Of a DNA stretch of 64,000 nucleotides, positions 27,522 to 35,671 are shown piece after piece. Within the stretch, counting starts at the first letter, position 1; each line of letters starts with the position of its first letter. The notes under the pieces were generated by a model, which was given only the letters and a program-made list of their open reading frames with translations, made no database searches and had not been told where the DNA came from. The stretch comes from Pseudomonas saxonica. GTDB lineage: Bacteria > Pseudomonadota > Gammaproteobacteria > Pseudomonadales > Pseudomonadaceae. Position numbers and translations under genes: made by a program. The stretch lies in NCBI RefSeq assembly GCF_007858365.1, contig NZ_VFIO01000003.1, positions 372,001-436,000 of the forward strand. The letters run 5' to 3'.

Positions 27522-28826
27522 TTAGCGCGCGGCCACGACCTTGCCACGGCACTCGCCAAACCCGATGGAGGCGAAACCTTCACGGGCGCAACGTGCGCGC
27601 AGGATGATTTCGTCGCCATCTTCCAGAAACCGGCGAATCTCGCCACCCGGCAGCTCGATCGGGTGCTTACCACCCTCGGTGATTTCCAGCAGGCTGCCCA
27701 GTTGCGAACGCTGAGGCCCCGACAATGTGCCTGAGCCGAACAGATCACCCGCCTGCAACTGGCAACCGTTGACACTGTGATGCGCCACCAACTGCGCAGC
27801 GGTCCAGTACATGTTCAGGCTGTTGCTCAACCCCAGACGATGGGCTGGCAGGTTACGCTCACGCATCGACTCGGTCAGCAACAGCACCTCCAGTTCGATG
27901 TCCAGCGCGCCACTGGCCTGATCATGAGCATCCAGCAAGTAGGCAAGCGGTTGCGGGTCGCCTTCAGGACGAGCCGGTTGTGCACGGCGGAACGGCTCCA
28001 GCGCTTCGGCTGTGACCACCCACGGCGAAATGCTGGTGATAAAACTCTTGGACAGGAACGGCCCCAGCGGCTGGTATTCCCACGCTTGAATATCACGCGC
28101 CGACCAGTCATTGAGCAGGCAGAAACCGGCAATGTGCTCGCCCGCCTCACTCACAGGGATCGCGCTGCCCATGTCATTGCCCTGGCCCACCCAGATGCCC
28201 AGTTCCAGCTCGTAATCCAGCCGGGCGCACGGGCCAAAGCTCGGCTCTGTCTGCCCGGCAGGCAAGGTTTGACCTTTTGGACGCCGCACCTCGACACCGG
28301 ACGGGCGAATGGTCGAAGCACGGCCGTGGTAGCCAATCGGTACGTATTTGTAGTTAGGCAGCAGCGGATTATCGGGACGGAACAATTTGCCGACATTTTT
28401 GGCGTGCTCGATACCGACATAAAAATCGGTGTAATCGCCAATTTTGGCCGGCAGGTGCATTTCACACTCGCAGGCTAAAGGCAGCAGGCGCGCACCTTGA
28501 GCTTCAATCTTGCCGCGCAGGGTGCTGCCTTCGCTGAGCAGTTCCTGCAATCGCTGGCGCAATGCGACTCGGGCGCTGCGGCCCAATGCAAAGAAAGCAT
28601 TCAGCGTGCCACCCAGCGAAGCTTCAACAGCTGCTTTGGCCTCACCTTCAAACAAACCCGCAGCCAGTGCAGCTTCCAGATCAAAGATATGCTCGCCAAT
28701 GGCGACACCGCTACGGGGTGCAGAGCCCTTGTGACTGAACACGCCCAGCGGCAAATTTTGCAGTGTGAAATCACTGTGTCCGTTGGCAGACGTCACCCAA
28801 CTGCGGGCAAATGAGGACTGGGTCAT
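27522..28826 (-). CDS. fahA: Fumarylacetoacetase
   Basis: A 434-residue fumarylacetoacetate hydrolase that yields fumarate and acetoacetate, the last step of tyrosine breakdown. The N-terminal FAA_N domain (about residues 25-115) is followed by the catalytic FAA domain. Motifs include YTDFYVGIEHAKNVGKLFRP, the metal-site region YELELGIWVGQGNDMG, and NDWSARDIQAWEYQPLGPF. It lies 3 bp after hmgA and is cotranscribed with it. Confidence 0.96.
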   Translation of the reverse strand: MTQSSFARSWVTSANGHSDFTLQNLPLGVFSHKGSAPRSGVAIGEHIFDLEAALAAGLFEGEAKAAVEASLGGTLNAFFALGRSARVALRQRLQELLSEGSTLRGKIEAQGARLLPLACECEMHLPAKIGDYTDFYVGIEHAKNVGKLFRPDNPLLPNYKYVPIGYHGRASTIRPSGVEVRRPKGQTLPAGQTEPSFGPCARLDYELELGIWVGQGNDMGSAIPVSEAGEHIAGFCLLNDWSARDIQAWEYQPLGPFLSKSFITSISPWVVTAEALEPFRRAQPARPEGDPQPLAYLLDAHDQASGALDIELEVLLLTESMRERNLPAHRLGLSNSLNMYWTAAQLVAHHSVNGCQLQAGDLFGSGTLSGPQRSQLGSLLEITEGGKHPIELPGGEIRRFLEDGDEIILRARCAREGFASIGFGECRGKVVAAR

Positions 28827-28829
28827 GGG

Positions 28830-30134
28830 TTATCTCCGATTCGGGTTGAAGGTTGCAGGCAACGAGGCCCAGCACGCGTCATAACTGGTTTGCAATTGCG
28901 GGCACTCAAGGGCGAACCGGCTGGGGCGCAACACTTGGCTGGTCTCGAACATAAAGGCCATGGTGTTGTCGATCTTGCTCGGTTGCAGGTCGGCTGCAAT
29001 GGCTTTGGTACAGGTTTCGGCGTCCGGACCGTGGGCGCTCATGCAACTGTGCAGCGAGGCGCCACCGGGCAGAAAGCCTTCTGCTTTGGCGTCGTAGCTG
29101 CCCTGAATCAGGCCCATGTATTCGTTCATCAGGTTGCGATGGAACCACGGGGGCCTGAATGTATTTTCAGCCACCATCCAGCGCGGCGGGAAGATAACGA
29201 AGTCGAGATTGGCCAGGCCCGGCACGCTGGTGGGCGAGGTCAAGACGGTGAAGATCGACGGGTCGGGGTGGTCGAAGCTGACCGTGCCCAAGGTGTTGAA
29301 GCGTCGCAGGTCATATTTGTAGGGCACGTTGTTGCCATGCCACGCGACCACGTTCAGAGGCGAGTGGTCCAGCTCACAGCCCCACAGCTCACCCAGAAAT
29401 TTCTGTACCAGCCGGGTGCTTTGCTGGGCGTCCTCGTAACAGGCAACCGGCGCCAGAAAGTCCCGAGGGTTAGCCAGACCGTTGCTGCCGATCGGCCCCA
29501 GGTCGGGCAGGCGCAGCGGTGCGCCATGATTCTCGGCCACGTAGCCACGGGCGCTCGGGTCGAGCAGTTCAACCCGAAATTTCATACCGCGCGGGATCAC
29601 GGCAATTTCCAGCGGTTCAAGGTCCAGACAGCCCAACTCGGTTGCAATCCGCAAACGGCCGTGCTCGGGCACCAGCAGCAGTTCACCATCGGCATCGAAG
29701 AACACGCGCTGCATCGATGTGTTGGCACGGTAGTTATAGATGCTGATGCCGGCGGGCTTTTCCGGGCTGCTGTTGGCAACCATCGCCACCAGGCCATCGA
29801 TGAAATCTGTAGGTTCTTCTGGAACAGGGAGTGGATTCCAGCGCAAACGGTTGGGTGTGACAGCCCCCAATACTCCGCCCGCTAATTGCCGCTCCAACTT
29901 GATAAATGCAGGGTGATTGGCGGACGGCTTGATGCGATACATCCATGTTCGCCGCGACTCGCTGCGCGCCATGGTAAACGCAGTACCCGACAGCAACTCG
30001 GCGTACAGACCGTAGGGGACTTTTTGCGGGGAGTTCTGACCAATCGGCAGGGCGCCGGGCAGTGCTTCACTGCTGAATTCGTTGCCAAAACCGGACTGAT
30101 AGGCCAAAGCTGACGCAGGCGGGTCGAGATTCAT
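28830..30134 (-). CDS. hmgA: Homogentisate 1,2-dioxygenase
   Basis: A 434-residue Fe(II) dioxygenase that opens the ring of homogentisate to maleylacetoacetate. The characteristic sequences [19 protein letters not shown] at the N-terminus, [19 protein letters not shown] in the centre and [20 protein letters not shown] near the iron site are intact. It is the first gene of the operon and faces hmgR, with an inverted-repeat operator in the shared promoter region. Loss of this enzyme in pseudomonads gives brown pyomelanin; here it looks functional. Confidence 0.97.
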   Translation of the reverse strand: MNLDPPASALAYQSGFGNEFSSEALPGALPIGQNSPQKVPYGLYAELLSGTAFTMARSESRRTWMYRIKPSANHPAFIKLERQLAGGVLGAVTPNRLRWNPLPVPEEPTDFIDGLVAMVANSSPEKPAGISIYNYRANTSMQRVFFDADGELLLVPEHGRLRIATELGCLDLEPLEIAVIPRGMKFRVELLDPSARGYVAENHGAPLRLPDLGPIGSNGLANPRDFLAPVACYEDAQQSTRLVQKFLGELWGCELDHSPLNVVAWHGNNVPYKYDLRRFNTLGTVSFDHPDPSIFTVLTSPTSVPGLANLDFVIFPPRWMVAENTFRPPWFHRNLMNEYMGLIQGSYDAKAEGFLPGGASLHSCMSAHGPDAETCTKAIAADLQPSKIDNTMAFMFETSQVLRPSRFALECPQLQTSYDACWASLPATFNPNRR

Positions 30135-30209
30135 GGAGCCTCCGAAATGGAGAAAGCAGAGACTGCACCCGGCAATGCAACTGCCAGAGCGTCACTGGGT
30201 TATTTTTAT

Positions 30210-30236
30210 CGTAATCCAATTACGCATAACGTAATT
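30210..30236. promoter_or_regulatory. HmgR operator candidate (three CGTAAT half-sites)
   Basis: CGTAAT at 30210, ATTACG at 30219 and CGTAATT at 30230 make two overlapping inverted repeats (6-3-6 and 7-5-7). They lie 76-102 bp upstream of hmgA and 62-88 bp upstream of hmgR. IclR proteins bind such palindromes; HmgR of P. putida represses hmgABC until homogentisate is present. Confidence 0.65.
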
Positions 30237-30297
30237 TGATTGCTTTTAAGCGTCAAGCTATAAAGACGCCCTCCCGTCACGAGGTAACAGCGCCACC

Positions 30298-31092
30298 ATG
30301 GAAAAGCCCCGCAACAGCAACGACAGCACAGGCAAGCAAAAAGTGCGCTCCGCCGAGGTGGGTACCGACATCCTCAAGGCCTTGGCACAGCTGTCACCGT
30401 CGACCTCGCTGTCGCGCTTGGCCGAACACGTGCAAATGCCCGCAAGCAAAGTGCATCGCTATTTACAGGCGCTGATTGCCAGTGGCTTTGCCGAGCAGAA
30501 TGTGGCCACCAATCATTACGGCCTGGGTCGAGAGGCCTTGCGCGTAGGGTTGGCTGCGCTGAACAGCATGGATGTACTGAAAGCAGCGGCCCTGCCCTTG
30601 GCCCAATTACGCGACCACTTGAACGAAACCTGCTTTTTGGCGGTGTGGGGTAATCAAGGTGCGACCGTGGTACACATTGAGGCTGCCGTTCGCGCTGTCA
30701 CAGTGGTGACCAAGCCGGGGTCGGTTTTGCCCTTGCTGAGTTCATCCACAGGCCTTGTGTTCAATGCGTTTTTACCCGACCGCGAAACCGCCGGGTTGCG
30801 CGAGCAGGAACTAAGAAGTGAGCAGGTTCACCCTCTGCAAACACCCGCTGCCTATGCGGCGCTGAGTGAGCAGATTCGCCAGCGCGGGCTGCACTTTGTT
30901 AACGGTTTGCTGATGCCCGGCGTTGATGCGCTCTCGGCTCCTGTCTTTGATGCCACCGGCCAAGTCGCGGGCGTATTGACCGTTGTTGGCCCGGCCTCGC
31001 TGTTTCACGCCGATGAACATGGACCCGCAGCCAAACAGCTGTTGGCTGCGAGCCAGGCCGTCAGTTGGCGGATGGGTTATGAGCCTGGTTAG
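30298..31092 (+). CDS. hmgR: IclR-family repressor of the homogentisate operon
   Basis: A 264-residue IclR regulator. The N-terminal winged helix (about residues 18-80; ILKALAQLSPSTSLSRLAEH and ASKVHRYLQALIASGFAEQ) is followed by the C-terminal ligand domain (about 95-255). It is divergent from hmgA, as in P. putida, and the intergenic region carries clear inverted repeats. Homogentisate is the expected inducer. GAGGTAAC lies upstream of the ATG. Confidence 0.9.
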   Translation: MEKPRNSNDSTGKQKVRSAEVGTDILKALAQLSPSTSLSRLAEHVQMPASKVHRYLQALIASGFAEQNVATNHYGLGREALRVGLAALNSMDVLKAAALPLAQLRDHLNETCFLAVWGNQGATVVHIEAAVRAVTVVTKPGSVLPLLSSSTGLVFNAFLPDRETAGLREQELRSEQVHPLQTPAAYAALSEQIRQRGLHFVNGLLMPGVDALSAPVFDATGQVAGVLTVVGPASLFHADEHGPAAKQLLAASQAVSWRMGYEPG

Positions 31093-31104
31093 GGGTTGAT
31101 GGCA

Positions 31105-31479
31105 TCACACCATCCACTCGTACTTGGCGGCATCGAGCAGGTCGTTCATGATTATTTCGATATGCTCCAGCGACGGTTTTTTTATCCGATAGCGGTCTTC
31201 GAATGTCCAGTCTTCCGAGAACACCCCGGTCAGCCAATCATCGAATGATTGCACCATGCCCCACTCCAAGGTATCCATGCCAAGATCCAGCAAGGTCTGG
31301 CTGAAGACCACACGAAGTTCGACGATGTCTTTCACGGTATTGATATGAAGGCTTTCACAGTCGATTGCATAGGTCTGCAGTTGCTGATTGAGAAAGTCAC
31401 GCGCCCGCTCTACGACTTTCGGGCTGGGTTTAAGGGTGAAGTCGTGCGAGTCGAATATAGAATTATCCAGTTTTTTCAT
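31105..31479 (-). CDS. Hypothetical 124-residue protein
   Basis: I do not recognise this family. The protein starts MKKLDNSIFDSHDFTLKPSPK, preceded by a good AGGAG, and is soluble and acidic with several Trp (TLEWGMVQSFDDWLTGVFSEDWTFEDRY). No signal peptide or membrane segment is visible. It stands alone, convergent with hmgR. Its ribosome-binding region AGGAGCTACA is exactly complementary to a loop in the candidate sRNA encoded about 320 bp away on the other strand. Real coding is supported by the SD and sensible composition. Confidence 0.7.
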   Translation of the reverse strand: MKKLDNSIFDSHDFTLKPSPKVVERARDFLNQQLQTYAIDCESLHINTVKDIVELRVVFSQTLLDLGMDTLEWGMVQSFDDWLTGVFSEDWTFEDRYRIKKPSLEHIEIIMNDLLDAAKYEWMV

Positions 31480-31734
31480 GCTGTAGCTCCTGTCATTGCT
31501 CCCGGCCCATCCAGCGTCTTGCTGCGATGAAGTCTGCCGAAAGAAACCCTGTAGCCACGCATTCAACCTGCACTGCCCCTGCGCTATGCAGTACATAGTT
31601 ATTGGGCGCTCTGTGAGTTGCACAAGCCTTGTTCCAGAGCCTTCGAAGCATGAAAAAACTATTGCCGAAGCTGTAAAAGTGATTGTCGCAAAGCAGGCTT
31701 ACTCTGCATGAGTTGAGGTTTTATGCTTGTCGAA

Positions 31735-31862
31735 CTTTCCAGCAGCTATGCTGGTACACGCATCGAGTCGCAGTGACTCTGCGAGACATTTTTACCCTGA
31801 CGTTGATTTGTAGCTCCTTGATGAACGTCTTCTTTGGCCGCTGCCTTGCAGCGGCCTTTTTT
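31735..31862 (+). ncRNA. Candidate structured sRNA with anti-SD loop
   Basis: In an otherwise empty 460-bp gap there are four successive hairpins: CCAGCA/TGCTGG (31739-31754), TCGCAG/CTGCGA (31768-31784), GACGTT/AACGTC (31799-31829), and an intrinsic terminator GGCCGCTGC/GCAGCGGCC followed by seven T (31836-31862). The third loop holds TGTAGCTCCTT, complementary to a Shine-Dalgarno. No ORF is present. The 5' end is unsure; TATGCT at 31722 could be a -10 box. The rest of the gap (31480-31730) shows nothing I can name. Confidence 0.5.
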
Positions 31863-31895
31863 ATGCCTGAAATAAATACCGGGCATGCAACACCC

Positions 31896-31917
31896 TTGGC
31901 AGCTGCCGAAGGTGACG
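31896..31917 (+). repeat. Single degenerate REP
   Basis: TTGGCAGCTGCCGAAGGTGA resembles the REP arm GTAGCAGCTGCCGAAGGCTG with several changes and no inverted partner. It lies just beyond the lrgB stop codon. Confidence 0.5.
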
Positions 31918-31938
31918 TTGGGCGAGCGCCTCGTCGCC

Positions 31939-32625
31939 TTACAAAAGCTTCATCAATAGCGGTGCTGCGAAGAGGTTGAGAATGCCGGTCAGTACCATGA
32001 CCAAGCCCGCCACTGAGCCTTCTTCGCTGCCCACTTCACGGGCACGACTGACACCCGCCCCGTGAGCGCCGATACCAAACAGGGCACCACGCGCCAAGCT
32101 ACTGCGCAGCGGCAGCCACTTGAGCAAGATACCGCCGAGCAACGCACCGAACACGCCGGTAAACATCACAAATACGGCCGTGAGCTCCGGCACACCGCCC
32201 AGGTTTTGCGCCATCGGCATGGCAAAGGGTGTGGTGATAGAACGCGGCACCAGTGACATTGCCAGCGAGGTATCAAGCGCCAGCGCCTTGGCTAGCCAGA
32301 ATGAACTGCCGATGGACGCCGCGCTGCCTGCCAGCATTCCCAGCAACAAGGCCATCCAGTGGCGCGCCAACAACTGACGCTGTTGCCAGATGGGCACGGC
32401 GAACGCGACGGTGACCGGCCCCAATACCAGCATCAGCCAATGAGTATCGGCGGAGTACTCGGCATACGCGGTGTGCATCGGCACAGCCACCGCCAGCAAT
32501 AGTGCCGGCACCAGAATCAGCGGCGACAGCAGGTAGCGCCCGGTACGGCGGTATATCCAGCGGCTGAAGCCATACGCACCCAGCGTGAGCAACAACCAGA
32601 ACACGGGCATCCATTCAAGCGTCAT
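31939..32625 (-). CDS. lrgB: LrgB/CidB-family membrane protein
   Basis: A 228-residue protein with multiple hydrophobic helices and the LrgB signature SLVPRSITTPFAMPMAQNLGG and HGAGVSRAREVGSEEGSVAG. In other bacteria LrgAB/CidAB pairs affect murein hydrolase activity, programmed lysis or pyruvate/glycolate uptake. It overlaps the lrgA end by 11 bp. The family is clear, the physiological role here is not. Confidence 0.9.
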   Translation of the reverse strand: MTLEWMPVFWLLLTLGAYGFSRWIYRRTGRYLLSPLILVPALLLAVAVPMHTAYAEYSADTHWLMLVLGPVTVAFAVPIWQQRQLLARHWMALLLGMLAGSAASIGSSFWLAKALALDTSLAMSLVPRSITTPFAMPMAQNLGGVPELTAVFVMFTGVFGALLGGILLKWLPLRSSLARGALFGIGAHGAGVSRAREVGSEEGSVAGLVMVLTGILNLFAAPLLMKLL

Positions 32626-33001
32626 GACGCAACCTCCAGCGGCACACCGCTTCCACCGTAAAGGCTGTCACCACCATAACCAACAACGTGCTCACCCCGA
32701 TAACCAGCAAGATGCGCCAGCCTTCTGTGCGCACCAGCGTGCCGTAATCGAGCAGGCTCATGAGTGCAGGAATAAAAAACAGGAGCATTTCGGTCATTAA
32801 CACACCTGCACCCAATTGCAGGGTTGCCGGGTTGACCCAGCCTGTGGCGAAGGCCAGGAGCAATAAGGCCATGCCAATTACGCCACCCGGTATCGGCATG
32901 TGCAGTGCTGCCACTATTTGACAGCCGATAAAGTAAATGGCCAGCAACACGGCCATTTCACTGACAACCCTTGCCACATGTTTCACATCGAAGCGTTTCA
33001 T
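32615..33001 (-). CDS. lrgA: LrgA/CidA-family holin-like protein
   Basis: A 128-residue membrane protein with four hydrophobic segments. The LrgA motif HMPIPGGVIGMALLLLAFA and the segment LGAGVLMTEMLLFFIPALMSLLDYG are intact. The start MKRFDVKHVARVV is chosen because the extension upstream would enter the regulator promoter. It works with LrgB and is transcribed divergently from a LysR gene 99 bp away, its likely regulator. Confidence 0.9.
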   Translation of the reverse strand: MKRFDVKHVARVVSEMAVLLAIYFIGCQIVAALHMPIPGGVIGMALLLLAFATGWVNPATLQLGAGVLMTEMLLFFIPALMSLLDYGTLVRTEGWRILLVIGVSTLLVMVVTAFTVEAVCRWRLRHDA

Positions 33002-33100
33002 GTTGTTTCCATCGCAGACTGGACTGCAGTTTAAAGACAGCCCTTCCATCCCGAAAACGAATTGTTAGACTACAAGCCATTCCAAAACGGAATCACACAC

Positions 33101-34000
33101 ATGGAATTCAAACACCTGCGTACATTTGTTGAAGTCGCCCTGATGGGTGGCTTCACTCAAGCGGCTCATTCACTGCATATCAGCCAGTCAGCCGTCAGCA
33201 AACAGGTCGCGCAACTGGAACATAGCCTGGGGACACCGCTGTTCGACCGACTGGGTTCGCATGTACGTCTGACCGCGGCGGGCAGCGTGGTGCTAGAACG
33301 CGCCAACACCATGCTGCGCCTGCACAACGAACTGCTTAGCGAGCTCGATGATTTAACCCATTTGACCCGGGGCGAGTTGCGCCTTGGCTTGCCATTGCTA
33401 GGCAGCAGCACCTTGTTTGCCAGCCTGATAGCCGAGTACCGTCGACGTTATCCGAATATCCAGTTGAGTCTGCTTGAAGGAGGCAGTCTGAATATTGAGA
33501 AGGCGGTTTTAAGTGGTGAGCTGGAGCTGGGCGGCAGTCTGACACCGAAGAATCCGTTGTTTGCCTCTCAGCCTTTTTGTGATGAGCCGCTGGACGCGTT
33601 GTTACCGGCTGATCATCCGCTGGCGCAGGGAGGCAGCGTACGTCTTGAGCAACTGGCTGAAACGCCCTTTTTGCTTTATCAGCGCAGTTTTGTACTGAAC
33701 GACCGTCTTTTGCTCGCCTGCCAACAACTGGGGTTCACGCCCAAAGAAGGCGGCCGCAGCGGGCAATCGGATTTTTTGGTTGCCTTGGTAGCCGCAGGTC
33801 AGGGCGTGGTGCTGCTACCCAGTGTGGTCGCTCGCGCATTGGTGCGACCGGGCGTCGTGCGTCTGAAGCTGGTAGCACCCGACTATTTGCGCTGGGATAT
33901 TGCTTTTATCTGGCGCGATGGCGCCTATTTGTCACGTGCAGCCCAAGCCTGGCTTGAACTGCTGCGTGAACGACCCGTTACTGCGTCAGTGCCCGGATGA
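33101..34000 (+). CDS. LysR-family regulator beside lrgAB
   Basis: A 299-residue LysR protein. The helix-turn-helix is at about residues 1-60 (LRTFVEVALMGGFTQAAHSL, ISQSAVSKQVAQLE), with the substrate-binding domain at about 88-290. The start MEFKHLRTF is the family-typical N-terminus. Position suggests control of lrgAB, comparable to CidR. It ends 23 bp inside the mioC gene of the opposite strand. Confidence 0.9.
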   Translation: MEFKHLRTFVEVALMGGFTQAAHSLHISQSAVSKQVAQLEHSLGTPLFDRLGSHVRLTAAGSVVLERANTMLRLHNELLSELDDLTHLTRGELRLGLPLLGSSTLFASLIAEYRRRYPNIQLSLLEGGSLNIEKAVLSGELELGGSLTPKNPLFASQPFCDEPLDALLPADHPLAQGGSVRLEQLAETPFLLYQRSFVLNDRLLLACQQLGFTPKEGGRSGQSDFLVALVAAGQGVVLLPSVVARALVRPGVVRLKLVAPDYLRWDIAFIWRDGAYLSRAAQAWLELLRERPVTASVPG

Positions 34001-34433
34001 ATTCTTCAACCCAAGGTTCAGAATCGCTTTCCGGGGTGACCGTGACGCTGGAGTCCAGTCGCAGCATGGGCTGCACTTCGCGCAGACCCAGCTCGGCGAA
34101 CAGCTCACGCATTTGCTCGCCACCGCCGCAGAACGTGTCGCCGTAGCTCTCGTCTCCCAGTGCAATCACGGCGCCGGGCAGGCCGCGCCAAGCGGCGGGC
34201 AGCACGTCACGAATGGCACAGTACAACGGCATCAGGTTGTCCGGCAGCTCACCCATACCAGTGGTCGACGTCACGGCTAAAAAAGCATCAGGGGCAAATG
34301 CCTGTACATCCGCCAGCGTGGCACGCGTGTTGAGCAATACCTCGCATTTGGCAGCGGTCAGCAGTTGTTTGGCATTGCGCGCAACTTCTTCAGCGGTGCC
34401 GTACACCGAACCACAAAGGATGGCTACTTTCAT
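33978..34433 (-). CDS. mioC: Flavodoxin, MioC type
   Basis: A 151-residue FMN-binding flavodoxin. The phosphate loop CGSVYGTAEEVA is at about residues 8-19, TSTTGMGELPDN contacts the isoalloxazine ring at about 57-68, and ALGDESYGDTFCGGGEQM follows. It is a one-electron carrier; MioC has been linked to biotin synthase activity. It overlaps the LysR end and is divergent from the LOV gene. Confidence 0.88.
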   Translation of the reverse strand: MKVAILCGSVYGTAEEVARNAKQLLTAAKCEVLLNTRATLADVQAFAPDAFLAVTSTTGMGELPDNLMPLYCAIRDVLPAAWRGLPGAVIALGDESYGDTFCGGGEQMRELFAELGLREVQPMLRLDSSVTVTPESDSEPWVEEFIRALTQ

Positions 34434-34535
34434 CTAACTGATCCTGTAACAGACTTAAAGGCCGCAATCTTAACAGGTGAGACGGCGCTTTCGGTCATGC
34501 CTTACTATTCGCGTACACCTTCGGAGACCCGCACG

Positions 34536-35009
34536 ATGATCAACGCTCGCTTGTTACAACGCATGGTCGACGCCTCTCAAGACGGCATTGTAGTCGCCGA
34601 GCAAGAGGGCGAAGACAACATCCTTATCTATGTGAACAAGTCATTTGAAGCCCTGACCGGGTACAGCCGTGATGACATTCTGTATCAGGACTGCCGGTTT
34701 TTGCAGGCTGGGGACCGCGATCAAATTGGCCTGCAACTGATTCGCGAAGCGATTGAAAGCGGCTTGCCGACGCGCCAGATCCTGCGCAATTACCGCAAGG
34801 ATGGTTCACATTTCTGGAATGAGCTGTCGATCACCCCGGTGTTTAACGAGGCCGATCAGCTCACCTATTTCATTGGGGTGCAAAAAGATGTCACCCAACA
34901 GGTAAAAGCCCAGAACAAGGTTCAGCAACTCGAACTGGAACTGGCAGAGGTCAAAGCCGAACTTGAAGCATTAAAAATGACAAATGGTTTAAACCAATCG
35001 CCGATTTAG
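34536..35009 (+). CDS. Short LOV blue-light photoreceptor
   Basis: A 157-residue protein that is nearly all one LOV (PAS) domain, very like the short LOV proteins PpSB1/PpSB2-LOV of P. putida. Residues 51-57 read QDCRFLQ: Cys53 is the flavin-adduct cysteine of LOV domains, and the flavin contacts NYRKDGSHFWNELSI and FIGVQKDVT are present. A C-terminal coiled coil (about residues 125-150, VQQLELELAEVKAELEALK) should mediate dimerisation. There is no fused effector, so it must act by protein contact. I start at MINARLLQ with CGGAG upstream. It lies near a LitR-type MerR regulator and pterin genes. Confidence 0.93.
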   Translation: MINARLLQRMVDASQDGIVVAEQEGEDNILIYVNKSFEALTGYSRDDILYQDCRFLQAGDRDQIGLQLIREAIESGLPTRQILRNYRKDGSHFWNELSITPVFNEADQLTYFIGVQKDVTQQVKAQNKVQQLELELAEVKAELEALKMTNGLNQSPI

Positions 35010-35059
35010 CGGTCTTACGACTACGATCCCTGTTGCCTCAGTGAAAATTAGAGCCAGAC

Positions 35060-35665
35060 ATGTCTTACGAGACCCTTCTGACTCAGGATGAGTTGGACTT
35101 TATTCAATCGGTGCATCAAAACCCGCTGCTTAATCCGCGGGACGTGTTGTCGAGCCTCACGGTTAAGGGGGGCACGCAAGTGCGCGACCTTCTGACCCGT
35201 CTGGCCGCCCATGAACACGTCACCATTCAGGCTCAGGTTGCCGATCAGAAAATGAGCTTTCCCCTGCGCCTGGTGGAGGATGAATTTCATGCTCAACACT
35301 TGCAGTTGGGTGCACCGAGTATTTTCGAAGAAGGACCTGTGATTCGCCCGTGGCGCCTGACACTGGCTGAGCCGGTGGCGCTGGAGGACGTTCGGGCAAG
35401 GCCCGGGTATTTGTGGATTACAGAGGTTTCATTCAAGGGGCTGCTGGTTGATGTACGCAACAACAGGCGCCCGCCTCGCCAATTTTCCCAGTGGTTCAGC
35501 CCCACCGGCTATGAGCGCATCGCCGTTCGCGCCACGTTAGAACGCAAAACCGAAGAAGGCTTCTATGCCTACCGTCTCAGTCAGCGCGATGTGGACGAAA
35601 CCGAGCGCTTGCGCCAGTTCATCCTGCAACAGCATCGCCTCGCACACCCCGCCCTGCACGCCTGA
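35060..35665 (+). CDS. PilZ/YcgR-like protein (uncertain)
   Basis: A 201-residue soluble protein without signal peptide. The N-terminal half (LTRLAAHEHVTIQAQVADQKMSFPLRLVED) looks like the YcgR-type flagellar brake N-domain. The C-terminal half has RPWRLTL and, about 25 residues later, EVSFKGLLVDV, a degenerate form of the RxxxR and D/NxSxxG motifs of PilZ c-di-GMP binders. Because the motifs are weakened, ligand binding is doubtful. It follows the LOV gene by 50 bp on the same strand and may be cotranscribed. I would call it PilZ-like with moderate trust. Confidence 0.55.
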   Translation: MSYETLLTQDELDFIQSVHQNPLLNPRDVLSSLTVKGGTQVRDLLTRLAAHEHVTIQAQVADQKMSFPLRLVEDEFHAQHLQLGAPSIFEEGPVIRPWRLTLAEPVALEDVRARPGYLWITEVSFKGLLVDVRNNRRPPRQFSQWFSPTGYERIAVRATLERKTEEGFYAYRLSQRDVDETERLRQFILQQHRLAHPALHA

Positions 35666-35671
35666 TCGGGC

